A DNA stretch of 64,000 nucleotides, from positions 60,220,540-60,284,539 of the forward strand of contig CM055095.1 in NCBI GenBank assembly GCA_029204225.1, in the 5' to 3' direction. Below, piece after piece: positions 36,728 through 47,249 of this stretch. A model generated the notes under the pieces. The model ran no database searches and had not been told where the DNA came from. It was given only the letters and a program-made list of their open reading frames with translations. The translations under genes were made by a program, and so were the position numbers. Within the stretch, counting starts at the first letter, position 1. Every line of letters begins with the position of its first letter. The DNA is from Diphasiastrum complanatum. Its lineage: Eukaryota; Streptophyta; Lycopodiopsida; Lycopodiales; Lycopodiaceae.

Positions 36728-37284
36728 TGTGTGTTGGAGGGTTTGTGGATCCCAAGGCAAACCTAACCCTAGTTAATAAGTGAGAGGGATTTGGCACCCT
36801 ACGTGTGTAAGTCCAACCCAATGATCACATAGTTATTTGATTAATTAGAATGTTAATAAAAGGATTTTAGGCCTTTTTGCGAGACTTTTAATGTCGCAGG
36901 GCCTAAATGTCAAGTTAGTGAATAAAGTTGGGTTTCCCTCCAATTTTGATGGTTCCCACACTTTTTTAAATCTGAATAAAAAGAGAGGCAAGACTGGACC
37001 AATAGGATTCAAAGGCCAAGGTCCTCCTCGAGAAAGGGAGAGAGAGAAGAGTAGGTTTCTATCATTGTTGTGGATTTAGGGTTAATGGAAGTAGGGTTAA
37101 TGGATGTAGTGTCAACGCTTAATGTTAATGGAGGTTAGTGTTAGATCCTCCATTCATGTTGAAATCTGAACTATATTATCGCTCTCATGGGAACGAACCT
37201 CCGCATGACAACTAACTCCGTCTCTTTGATGCAAGATTGACTAGATCTTGGATTCAGGTTAGGAAAGGAAAGAAACCCACTACA
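36728..37284 (+). repeat. Possible 5' LTR of the Ty3/gypsy element
   Basis: The right edge is set by the primer-binding site at 37289: a sequence ending CACTACA followed by ATTT and TGGCGCG. The left edge near 36728 (TGTGTGTTGGAGG) is a guess from the TG start and from the end of homology to the Tudor-like flank. No 3' LTR was found to confirm it. Confidence 0.45.
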
Positions 37285-37288
37285 ATTT

Positions 37289-37306
37289 TGGCGCGTTTGC
37301 CGGGGA
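37289..37306 (+). other. Ty3/gypsy primer-binding site
   Basis: TGGCGCGTTTGCCGGGGA closely matches TGGCGCCGTTGCCGGGGA, the primer-binding site typical of plant Tat/Athila-type gypsy elements, with a small CG/TT alteration. Confidence 0.8.
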
Positions 37307-37309
37307 GCT

Positions 37310-38493
37310 ACGCCAATTTTTCAGTTTGCAACATGTTTGGCTGATGGCTAGCTTGCATTAGGCACCTTGTCGTGGCATGAATAGTGTTAAAACTACATTG
37401 TAGGGATAGTTTGGGATTGATTTTGCTAGATTTTGAGTGGATTTGCTTGTTTGAAATCTAATCTGATTATTAAACAGGGAAAGCTATTTATATCACCAAT
37501 CTTAAGATCCATTTGGATCAAAGATATCAGAGAAAATAACAAAAATCGATCAAATCTGTCAAATTTGGTCAAAAAGAAAGCGTCATCAGAGCCCAGAATT
37601 TTTTATCCTCTATCAAGAAACCTTCGCCAAGTTGCATACACCTTCGGTTTCGTTTACAAAACCTTCAGTTTGAAGGGCAAAGATTAATTCCCAGCAGATT
37701 TCTAGAAACATCAGAAAAACCACCAAAAAACACCAAAAATTATCAAAATCCTAAAAAATACAGAAAAAGAACCTTTGCCCAATTCACTGTGCTTAGATGT
37801 GATTCAGATCTATCTACTGCCAGGTCGGCGAAGAATAATACCAAAAAGAGAAAGATTTTCAGAGGATCAGTTGTCATATTGTCATATTTTTGCCAAAAAA
37901 GTCACTTTTTTGCAAAATTACCAGTATTACTCTTGATCCTTCACCAGAACCTTCGCCGAGTTTCCAGAACATTCTATTTATATAAAAATATTATTTTTGA
38001 GTTCGGCAAAGATCTATCTTGATCAGATCACAAAAAATCTTGATTTTTACCCTCGCTAGATCACAAAAACTGTATTTTCTTGTGTCAGAAACCTTCGTCC
38101 GGTTGTCCATAGTTTTATAAGTGTCAGATCTTCTATATGAGAAATCGATGAAAATTATTTTCCAAGAAATTGCCAGAAAAGTGTTCAGAGAGTTTTTATC
38201 CCAAAATAGCACTGCTGAAACTTCGTCGAGCCAACCTTCGCCTAGATAACCTTTGCTAGTCCTATTTTTAGTTTTTGATTTTCTAGATCAAGTCTCTGTC
38301 GAAATTTGGATCAGATATGATATATTCTGAATTGGACTCTGAGAGATTTATCATTTTTGAGAAGTATTGATTGATCAAATTTTGGGTAGTTTTTCATCAT
38401 ATAGAATCAGATTCTTGAAAAGTGGAATAGAGCTAGCAGATCTAATCTGAGATAGTTTTTGGAAAAATCTATATCCAATCACATTATCAATTT
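37310..38493 (+). repeat. Retroelement leader with recurring CCTTCGCC motif
   Basis: Untranslated leader between primer site and gag, AT-rich. A motif near ACCTTCGCCRAGTT recurs (about 37620, 37640, 37662, 37773, 37950, 38091, 38222, 38241, 38253) with variable spacing. No open frame of note. Confidence 0.55.
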
Positions 38494-39690
38494 GATGTAA
38501 GTGGCTGCCCTTGGAGCTGCTCCACAAGAGGTCAATCCAATTATTGTTAGAAGAGCACCTCGATTGGATCTACCCAAATATAATGGATTGACAGATCCAG
38601 TTCAATTTCTTCAGATCTATGCTGAATCCTGTGAGGTCTATGGTGAGATTTATCCTCGAGATAAACTTAAGCTGTTTCCTATGGCCTTAATAGACGCAGC
38701 ACAAGATTTGTACTATAACCAAGATGAAATTGAGCATATAGATTGGGAGGTTGTTAGACGAGCCCTTATCACACGGTTCAAACCGCGGAAGTTTATGGAA
38801 GACCCTTTCCTACTTTTAAGTAAAATTAAAATGGGAAAGTGGGAAATGGTTTGAGATTACATCGAAAGGGTGAAGCGTCTTAGATCTGAATGTGAGCTTG
38901 AGCTGATTAATGAAAATGCCATGATTATGTGGTTTTTGTCAAGTCTACCTAAACGGATCAGACGTGAACTCAAATGCCATAATGCTTCTTGGTTTCCAAG
39001 GGGAGGCTCGAACCTGGGACCAAAGACAAATGCCATAATGAGTACGCAATTTTGCAAAACACGATGGACGATGCAATTCGGGAGGAGGATGAAGATTCAG
39101 ATGATGAGCCGAATGTCAATATGTTGCCTTATACAACAGGGCAGACTACTATGACATCCACCACTATTGCATCAACGAATGCCAATGCTACTGCATAAAT
39201 GATGCTCAATGAGTTCGAGAAACTTGGGAAGACCCAGCAGAAACAGATGGAAAAGTTGCAGTTGCAATTTGATGAGAAGATCAAAGCATTGGAAAATTTC
39301 CAAGGAGAAGCGAACAAAGAACCTAAGAAGTTTGCAAAGACTTTTCCTACCAGGGAAAATGTTTGGTGTTCTATTTGTACAAGAAATCACACAGTGAACG
39401 AGTGTCCTCAATTGAAAAAACGAATAAAAATCACTGTTTGCCATCTGTGTAATTCACCTGACTATGAGACTGCCTTTTGCAACTTCAACCCTCGGATGAT
39501 TCAGCAATGGTATGCCCAGATGGGATATCGAGATCCACAACATGGAGGCAATCCAGCAGCAAGACTACGACAATCTACTCTTGGATACTCGGAGCGTCTA
39601 GCCTTGCCTGCCCCACCAAAGCACTCTGCTCCTCCTGCCAATTTGATGGAACCAGAACCTTACAAAGGAGCAATAGAGCTATGGTAATGA
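38494..39690 (+). pseudogene. Ty3/gypsy gag
   Basis: Gag in pieces. 38501-38854: APRLDLPKYNGLTDPVQFLQ, LFPMALIDAAQDLYY, RRALITRFKPRKFMEDPF, the retrotransposon gag core, ended by a TGA at 38852. It continues DYIERVKRLRSECE, WFLSSLPKRIRREL to 38970, where a short insertion interrupts it. It resumes at about 39027 with CHNEYAILQNTMDDAIREED and, after a stop at 39198, the frame 39199-39687 (coiled coil QQKQMEKLQLQFDEKIKAL; knuckles CSICTRNHTVNEC and CHLCNSPDYETAFC). The DYIERxKRL and DDAIREEDE motifs show it belongs to the same family as the arm gag fragments. Confidence 0.88.
38971..39040 (-). mobile_element. Short retroposon-like insertion with 14-bp direct repeats
   Basis: CAAATGCCATAATG occurs at 38971-38984 and again at 39027-39040, flanking 42 bp of extra sequence inside gag. 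On the minus strand the insert contains GGTCCCAGGTTCGAGCC, which resembles the T-arm/B-box of a tRNA. A 14-bp target duplication around tRNA-related sequence suggests a truncated SINE. The insertion plus repeat adds 56 bp and shifts the gag frame. Confidence 0.6.
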
Positions 39691-39704
39691 TCAGAAAGGT
39701 GGAT

Positions 39705-40135
39705 CTTTAGAATATTATGCCATTTATGCTACCGCTCAACAACAAGCCTCGAGAAATTGGGCCAGAGCACCACTTGGATGCTTTGCATGTGGAGAAAATC
39801 ACAGAGTTGCAGAATGCCCAAATAAAGAAAAATTTGTACCATTATGTCGTGACTGTGGAGATGGGCATTGATATAAAGGCTGCCCAGCAAGACCAAAGCC
39901 ACCACCAGCTACAGCACCTATAAATTTGATAACAATCAAGCAAGGATCGGTAGCTCATAATAAACCAAGTGCACCCTTGATGGTGGTCACCGGAGCACAA
40001 AAGCAAAAAGAACCAGTAGTGGATTAAGTACCTGCTGATTCTATACCATTGAACGATACACCAACAACATCGGAAGTTTATCCAAATCTTAATGTAGAAA
40101 AACGAAGATATCAGGATATGAGATAGCGGATTAAG
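39705..40135 (+). pseudogene. Ty3/gypsy gag C-terminal zinc knuckles
   Basis: After a frame change it reads LEYYAIYATAQQQASRNW, then CFACGENHRVAEC and CRDCGDGH followed by a stop and YKGCPAR, two more CX2CX3HX4C knuckles. With those at about 39365-39480 there are four in series. A linker with further stops follows. Confidence 0.75.
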
Positions 40136-40137
40136 CA

Positions 40138-40870
40138 TTGCAAGAAGAAGAGGAACTTGAAGCTGCTAAAGTAACAGCTGAAGTTCGGTCTTCACCATTG
40201 CAGCCTTCAAGAAATTTACATACGAATATGAATGATCAATTACATCATCATGAAGAACTCTTCAAGATGACGGAACCGGAAGCACCGCATACAAAATTAC
40301 TCATGAATATTTTGTCTGGCAAGATCAATATTTTATTGAGGGAGCTCCTAAAGGTGGTGCCAAAAGTAAAAGAAGTTTTAGTGCAAAAGTTAGCTCAAGA
40401 AGAATCAGAAGACCATCAGGAGCCGCTCTTTTGTGCTGGATTTGAAGAATCTAACGATGTACTACATGTTGGAGCAGCTTAGAAAATTGAACAAAAGAAT
40501 ATCACTCTGCCAATACAACATAGACAATTTTCTAAAGAAGTAGCCGTGATAGACGGCAGTTCAGGAGTTAACTTGATTTCTACAAAGCTATGTACAAAAT
40601 GGGGCCTTACAAAGATTAAGCCTGCTACTTTTGCTATTAAGCTAGCTATTCAAACGACGGTTTGTCCACGAGGAATGGTGGAAGATATACCTGTCAAGAT
40701 TGCAGGAGTACAGTTCGTCATTACTTTCGTCGTGATGGAATTACCAGAAGCACCAAATGTCTACTGAGTTCTCTTAGGACGTCCATGGTTACGAGTTGCG
40801 CAAATAATTCATAACTGGGGTACCTGCAAAATTACTTTTGAAAATCGTGAACGTGCAGTTAAAATTGATC
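40138..40870 (+). pseudogene. Ty3/gypsy linker and aspartic protease
   Basis: 40138-40482 is an acidic linker of no clear homology. 40530-40767 reads VIDGSSGVNLISTKLCTKWG, MVEDIPVKIAGVQFVITFVV and, after a stop, VLLGRPWLR: the retropepsin fold with the usual D-S/T-G replaced by DGSSG, the flap-side pattern, and the LGRPWL C-terminal hallmark. The active-site change would probably abolish activity. Confidence 0.8.
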
Positions 40871-40914
40871 CTACGACTTGGACTATGCTTAAGATTGCAC
40901 TGCCGATCGCCACA

Positions 40915-41988
40915 AAACTACTTTTGCAACAGAATGGGACACCTATGCTTACAAAGTAATGTCGTTTGGACTCTGTAATGCACCAAGTTCATTCCAAAGA
41001 GTAATGCAATTTGCCTTTAAAGATTATCTATAGAAATTCTTTGAAATTTGCTTGGACGACTTGGGAGTTCATAGTACAGATACAGACCACCTAGATCAAT
41101 TGGAGAAAGTCTTTGAAAGATGCCGCAAATAACGGATTTCTCTAAATCCAGAAAAATGCCAGATATGGGTTTCTCACGGAGTGGTGCTTGGACATGTGAT
41201 ATCAAGACATGGTATTGCCACCGATTATTCTAAGATCAAAGTTATTGTGGAATTGCCACCGCCAGCAACAATTCGAGGAGTTTATGTGTTTATGGGCCAT
41301 GTGAACTACTATCGAATTTTTATTATCTTCTTTGCGGATTTAGCACGACCTATATACAAATTAACTATTGTTCCTATTTGGACAGTAGAGGCGTTAGAAG
41401 CCTTTGAAAAGTTAAAAAAACATTATCTTCAGCACCAATACTGCGTTTTCCAGATTGGACATTAGAGTTTCATGTTCATACGGACGCCTCGCCATTGGAT
41501 CAGTTTTGACGCAGCGAGGTGACTATAAGAAGGATTATCCTATACGATTTGCAAGCAGACAACTTACAGATCCAGAGAAGAATTATTCAACAATAGAAAG
41601 TGAAGCGCTAGCCATGATTTTTTTTGTTCGGAAATTTCATCACTATCTCATGCTAACGCACTTTGCATTTTATATGGATCATCAAGTGTTACTTTACTTG
41701 GTAAATAAGACGTGTAATACTGGACGTATTGCAAGATGGTTATTATTATTGACTGAATTTGACTTTCGAATTGTGGTCAGAAAGGGGAAGCAACATTATC
41801 TAGCCGATCACGTTTCACGAATTGAATCCGCGCCAGTTAATACTGAAGTGGATGATGAACTGCCAGATGCTACGTTGTTCTATGTTGAAGCAGTACTTGA
41901 GTGGGTGGCAGATATTGTTGAGTATCTGATGCTAGGACAACTTAATGACTCTTTGACAAAAGTACAAAAAAGACAATTGATTCAATAG
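40915..41988 (+). pseudogene. Ty3/gypsy reverse transcriptase and RNase H
   Basis: The RT begins in mid-domain at TTFATEWDTYAYKVMSFGLC, NAPSSFQRVMQ, so fingers and the first catalytic Asp are deleted at about 40915. CLDDLGVHS follows in place of the usual YxDD. After a stop come the thumb and connection (LNPEKCQIWVSHGVVLGHVI, HVNYYRIFI). 41455-41988 is the RNase H domain: HTDASPLAIGSVL in the preceding frame, then RFASRQLTDPEKNYSTIESE, ALAMIFFVRKFHHYL, ADHVSRIES. Integrase is absent; the sequence switches to unrelated copia-type gag-start DNA at 41984. Confidence 0.9.
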
Positions 41989-42222
41989 ATGGAGGATGCA
42001 AACGAGATGCAACACTTCCAAATTAAAAACGCAAAAGTTGATAACTCAAACACAAAATTAAAGTGTGTAATGTTTGGAAGCTAAAAAAGATGGTGGGGTT
42101 TACACAAGCAGAGATAAATGTGTACATGGAACGACAGAGGATGGATCAAATGAAAGATGGCTTAATAGCGGTCCGGATGCAAGCAATAATGGCTAAATCG
42201 GATCAGAAAGCAAGAAGATTGT
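41984..42222 (+). repeat. Retroelement gag-start fragment, copy 2
   Basis: Begins ATGGAGGATGCAAACGAGAT and matches 49846-49985, with an extra roughly 85-bp piece (about 42052-42140) in the middle, then GGATCAAATGAAAGATGGC and AAATCGGATCAGAAAGCAAG. It abuts the gypsy RNase H, marking a recombination junction. Confidence 0.65.
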
Positions 42223-42344
42223 CTCTCTCTCTCTCTCTCTCCCCAAAGCTTTTCTTTCAAAATCTTCTCTTCATGAGATCTATTTACAAATGCAGTCGAA
42301 ACCCCGATCTTTTCCATTTCGCGAGTTTCTTTTTTGTTAAAATA

Positions 42345-42720
42345 TTATTTCTCACGGCGTGGCAAGTTTTTGCTTGTTGGAAAAATTTGCCACGCGTGGC
42401 AAACTTCAAAAACATTTTCAAGCACTTTTCCACGAGTGGCAAACTTTAGCATTCTAGAGGAAAAAATGTCACAAGTGGCAGTACCACGCGTGGCAAATTT
42501 CCAGAATTTTAAGCGTGGCAGTGCCACGTGAATTTAAAATTTGAATTGCTCCGAGCCCCTCCCCCCCAAAATCTGTTCGAAGGAAGAGTCGGTGACGGAA
42601 AACTTTGACGGCGTGGCAGTGCCACGCGTTCATTGCCATGCAGTTTGCCATGTGATTGCCAGGGACATTGCCACGCGAGGGCCGTCAGGTCAAATCTGGT
42701 CCCCGTCTTGTGCGTGGCAA
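42345..42720. repeat. Cluster of TGCCACGCGTGGCA palindromes
   Basis: TTTGCCACGCGTGGCAAA is a perfect 18-bp palindrome at 42386-42403. Related palindromes: CCACGCGTGG near 42484, CGTGGCA-G-TGCCACG at 42514-42528 and GCGTGGCAGTGCCACGC at about 42611-42627. Single half-sites (CCACGAGTGGCA, GTGGCA, TTGCCACGCG) fill the rest. No coding is seen. Confidence 0.85.
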
Positions 42721-42729
42721 TGGGCCTAT

Positions 42730-43000
42730 ATTTGTAGTTGTGTTTGTCGGTCTATTACGACCACATCGCAATCTTATGCGGTCTTCCATGGCCATATTGC
42801 GAATTTATTCGGCCTAGTTATTGTCCGCTACGCCTCTATTGCGGCCATAGTATATATATATATATATATATATATATGTAATACTATTACATACATAATA
42901 TTTATTTGCTACATAGCAAATAATTAATCAATATATAAAACTCACATATATATAGCTCTCCCTCTCTCTCTCTCACTCGCAGTTCTCAGGATGCACTCTC
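42730..43000 (+). repeat. GCGGTCT/AT-microsatellite unit
   Basis: Contains GGTCTATTACGACCAC, a CTATTGCGGCCATAG-type end, a TA microsatellite (about 42852-42876) and GTAATACTATTACATACATAA. The same module recurs at about 45140, 45340, 45700, 45970 and 46440. Confidence 0.8.
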
Positions 43001-43129
43001 TCTCTCTCTCTCTCTCGGATGCTCTCCCTCTCTCTCTCACTCACGTTTCTCACAGTTCCTCTCTCTGACTCACAGTTCTCACAGTTCCTCTCTCTCTCTC
43101 TCACTCATGGTTGTCATGGTTCTCACAAT

Positions 43130-43130
<1 letters not shown>

Positions 43131-43214
<84 letters not shown>
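43131..43214. repeat. CT microsatellite
   Basis: About 84 bp of CT; shorter CT runs nearby at 42999-43015 and 43380-43414. Confidence 0.97.
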
Positions 43215-43217
<3 letters not shown>

Positions 43218-43376
43218 GGTTCTCACGGTCCCTATGTGGCCTAAATGCTCTGAACGAAGTGAATGAACCTCAATCCACCGTAAAGTCTTGCTTACGGTCT
43301 GAACGAACCGCAAACAACATGCAAGGGTCTCGCCTATAGCTACATAAAGTCTCGCCTACGGCTACATATGGATAAT

Positions 43377-43419
<43 letters not shown>

Positions 43420-43548
43420 ATCTATACATTGCATGAAGCACACTGCTTGAAGAAGCAATCTGAACAATCCATGAAGATTATGCACCTGGATGAGTCCACA
43501 TATCGCCCATCGATTAGATCAACAAATGAATAACAAGCAAGCTGGCTG
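43215..43548 (+). repeat. Direct repeat flanking the tandem array, copy 1
   Basis: GGTTCTCACGG..CCCTATG, AATGCTCTGAACGAAGTGAA, CACCGTAAAGTCTTGCTTA and CTGAACAATCCATGAAGATT recur in the same order at 44796-45134. Confidence 0.8.
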
Positions 43549-43699
43549 GACCGCTCCGTCTCTCTCTCTCAGATTTTGCTAGATCGCTCTCTTTCAGATT
43601 CTCTCTCTCTCTCTTGCTCGCTTGATCTAGAGAGCTCTCTCTCTCTCTCACTCGAATGCTCTCCCTCTCTCACTCACTCACTCACGGTTCCTATGTGGC

Positions 43700-44464
43700 A
43701 TAAATGCTCTCACTCACGGTTCTCACAGTCCCTGTGCAACCTTAATGCTCTGAACGAACTGCAAACTGCATGCAAGGGTCTCATCAATGACTACAAATGG
43801 TCTGAACGAAGGAAATGATGCTCTCTCTCTCTCACACTGCATACGACCACATTTCATCGCAAAGGACCGCAAAGTCAACAATTGCGGTCACATACGAAGC
43901 ACAATCGCAAAGTATCGCTTGTGCTCTAAACGAATTGAACAAACCGTAAACCACATGCAAGGGTCTCGCCAATGACTACAAACGGTCTAAACAAAGGAAA
44001 CGATGTTCTCTCTCTCTCAGATGCTCTCTCTCTCTCACACTGCAAAGGATCCCATTTTGACTGCATACGACTGCATTCCATCGCAAAGGACTGCAAAGTC
44101 AACGATTGCGGTCACATACAAAGCACAATCGCAAAGTCTCACCTATGCTTTGAATGAAGTGAATGAACTGCAAACTGCAAACCGCATGCAAGTGTCTCGC
44201 CAATGACTACATACAGTTTGAACGAAAAAAACGATGCTCTCTTTCTCTCTCTCAGATGCTCTCTCTCTCTCACACCGCAAAGGATCCCATTTTAACCACA
44301 TACGATTGCATTTTATCGCAAAGGACTGCAAAGTCAATGATTGCGGTCACATACGAAGCACAATCGCAAAGTCTCGCCTATGCTCAGAACGAATTGAACG
44401 AACCGTAAACTGCATGCAAGGGTCTCGCCGCTGACTACAAACGGTCTGAACGAAGGAAACGATG

Positions 44465-44509
<45 letters not shown>

Positions 44510-44795
44510 CGCAAAGGATCCCATTTTGACTACATACAACTACTTTTCATCATAAAGGACCACAAAGTCAACGATTGCGGTCACATATGACGCATAATCA
44601 CAAAGTCTCGCCTAATGCTCCGAACAAATTGAACGAACCGCAAACCGCATGAAGGGTCTCGCCGATGACTACAAATGGTTTGAACGAAGGAAACGATGCT
44701 CTCTCTCTCTCACAATGCAAAGGATCCCATTTTGAGTGCATGCAACTGCATTTCATCGCAAAGGACCTCAAGTCAACAATTGCAGTCTCTCTCAC
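43700..44795 (+). repeat. Tandem array of 205-236-bp units
   Basis: Each unit reads: CT tract, CACACTGCAAAGGATCCCATTTT, CGCAAAGGACCGCAAAGTCA, ACGATTGCGGTCACATA, AATCGCAAAGTCTCGCC, GAACGAATTGAACGAACC, CAAGGGTCTCGCC, GACTACAAACGGTCTGAACG, GAAACGATG. GGATCCCATTTT occurs at about 44047, 44282, 44517 and 44722 (spacing about 235, 235, 205), with a shorter first unit at 43830. About five units. Confidence 0.85.
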
Positions 44796-44965
44796 TCATG
44801 GTTCTCACAGTCCCTATGCGGCCTAAATGCTCTGAACAAAGTGAATGAACCTCAACCCACCGTAAAGTCTTGCTTATGGTCTGAACGAACCGCAAACTGG
44901 ATGCAAGAGTCTTGCGTATCTATGGCTACATACGGCCTCACATACAGCTACATTTGCCTACATAT

Positions 44966-45003
<38 letters not shown>

Positions 45004-45134
45004 TCTCAACATTGCACAAAGCACACTGCTTGAAGAAGCAATCTGAACAATCCATGAAGATTATGCACCTGGATGAGTCCACATATCGTTGCCCATCGAT
45101 CAGATCAGATTATTGAATAGCAAGCAGGCTGGTT
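44796..45134 (+). repeat. Direct repeat flanking the tandem array, copy 2
   Basis: Second copy of 43215-43548, with a CT microsatellite at about 44969-45000. The pair brackets the unit array like a larger-order duplication. Confidence 0.8.
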
Positions 45135-45443
45135 GGATCACATTATAGTCATAGGCGGTCTCGCCTATGACTATAATGCGATCTTCTACTACCATATTGC
45201 GGTCTAAGGCCATATTGCGATCTTTTGAGGCCTAGTTGCGGTCCTCTGCTGCTCTATTGCGGCCATATCATAAATATATATATATATATATGTAATACTA
45301 TTACGTACATAATATTTATTTGTAACAAAACAGATTTGGCCATGTTGTGATCCTTTGCGGCTCTATTGCAAGCATAGCATATATATATATATATATATAT
45401 ATATATCTTTGTTACATAATAGATAATTAATAAATATATAGAA

Positions 45444-45494
<51 letters not shown>

Positions 45495-45572
45495 TTATTT
45501 ATTTGTTTAATTTATTGTATATATACATATATATATCACATAATAATATTAAATATATAAAAAAAATGCTGT

Positions 45573-45600
45573 AGAAGCCCCCACCGCGGCGGGAGGTTCT
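45573..45600. repeat. CCTCCC/GGGAGG palindrome 3 (one arm degraded)
   Basis: AGAAGCCCCCACCGCGGCGGGAGGTTCT, right half canonical, left half with substitutions. Confidence 0.8.
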
Positions 45601-45806
45601 GAAATTTCGAAAATTCGAATGTGGTCTATAAAAATCACTCTTAAGTCGTGTTCAAGTTAAAAAGGACCGTAGGCACTCACAAAGTAATGAATTGGCCTTA
45701 GTCGGTCTATTACAACCATAATTGCGGTCTTATGTAGTCTTCTACAGCCATATTGTGATCTTATGCGGCCTAGTTGCGGTCCTCTTCGGCTCTATTGCGG
45801 GCATTG

Positions 45807-45839
<33 letters not shown>

Positions 45840-46049
45840 AATACTATTACATACATAATATATATTTGTTACATAACAGATATTTAATCAATATATAGAA
45901 CTCACACACACACACACACACACACACATATAGATATATATTATGTATTGCATATATACATATATATATCACATAATATTGCGGTCTTCTACTGCCATAT
46001 TGTGATCTTATGCGGCCTAGTTGTGGTCCTCTGCGGCTCTATTGCGGGC

Positions 46050-46084
<35 letters not shown>

Positions 46085-46145
46085 AATACTATTACATACA
46101 TAATATATATTTGTTACAAAACAGATAATTCATCAATGCATAAAA

Positions 46146-46203
<58 letters not shown>

Positions 46204-46245
46204 TATATCGCATAATACTATTAAATATACATATAAAAATAGTGG

Positions 46246-46275
46246 CAGAACCTCCCGCCGCGGGGGAAGGTTTTG
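46246..46275. repeat. CCTCCC/GGGAGG palindrome 4
   Basis: CAGAACCTCCCGCCGCGG followed by GGGAAGGTTTTG, a near-perfect hairpin with a few changes in the right half. Confidence 0.85.
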
Positions 46276-46735
46276 TCATATCTTTATTATATATATATAT
46301 ATATTTAATTTTTTATATATTATATTTATATAGATACAATGCATAATATATAGTATATAGTATATAAACCCTCTATGGTTTAGGCCTCTAAGCCGAGTTC
46401 AAGTTAAAAAGGACAGTATGCACTCACAAAGATGAGGAATGCGGCCTTGTTCGGTCTATTACGACCATATTGTGGTCTTCTACTTCCATATTGCGATCTT
46501 ATGCGGCCTTGTTGCGGTCCTTTGCAGCTCTATTGGGGGCATAGTGTATATATATATATATATATATATTTGTTACACAATAGATAATTTATAAATATAT
46601 AAAACTTATGTATATATATATTTTATTTACTGTATAATTCATAAATATAAAACTTATGTATAGATATAATTTATTTATTGTATATATACACATATATATC
46701 ACATAATACTATAAGATATATATAAAAAATGTTGT

Positions 46736-46764
46736 GGAACCTCCCGCCACGGTGGGAGGTTCTG
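46736..46764. repeat. CCTCCC/GGGAGG palindrome 5
   Basis: GGAACCTCCCGCCACGGTGGGAGGTTCTG, near-perfect. Mirror of 25714-25741. Confidence 0.9.
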
Positions 46765-47219
46765 CCCTGGTTTTATATACAAAGGAATTTGCCATAGGAC
46801 CGCATCCGTAACCGCAACCTCACCGGAAAGGGCCAGCATGCGGTTCATAACAATTGCTGGTCTCAAAGGAAGGAAATCGCAACTTACAAAACCCTAAGTT
46901 CAAACCTGCGACGACCCACGGGTGATTGGACCGTAGAATATCACAACCGTAGTTCATGCGGTTCTAGCAAAAAGCATCACAAGTCCTATCATGTGGTCTA
47001 CACGAGGCATCGCAGGAAACCGCAAGGTCGTAACGTGCGATTTGCATGACTGAGCCGAAGACTACTGCAAGGTCAAGATTTGGACGACTCAGTCGTAGAC
47101 AACAGCAACTGCAAGATTGCGGTCCCCTACGACACGATAAAAAGAGGGCTTTGACAACCGCGTTCACGACCTCCAATGAGTGCGGTAACAAATGAAAGTA
47201 CTCAGACAATGATGCAATG

Positions 47220-47247
47220 AGAACCTCCCGTCGTGGTGGGAGGTTCT
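47220..47247. repeat. CCTCCC/GGGAGG palindrome 6
   Basis: AGAACCTCCCGTCGTGGTGGGAGGTTCT, 484 bp from palindrome 5. Mirror of 25229-25256. Confidence 0.9.
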
Positions 47248-47249
47248 GA

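Larger units (their letters stand above)
45135..46706 (+). repeat. AT-microsatellite/GCGGT modules
   Basis: About five modules of roughly 200-480 bp: ATTGCGGTCT, GATCTTATGCGGCCTAGTTG, CGGTCCTCTGCGGCTCTATTG, a TA or TG/CA microsatellite, TAATACTATTACATACATAA, then further AT repeats. Two modules end in a GGCGGGAGGTTCT-type palindrome (45573, 46246). The field runs without break into the right arm at 46707, but is not present on the other side of the left arm. Confidence 0.8.

Noticed and set aside
39003-39022. Possible tRNA gene from the GGTTCGAGCC-like box
   Set aside because: Only the T-arm-like part is present; no acceptor stem, D-arm or anticodon can be folded.
38494-41990. Functional Ty3/gypsy element
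   Set aside because: Several stops, a frame-shifting insertion, altered protease active site, RT 5' half missing, no integrase and no 3' LTR.
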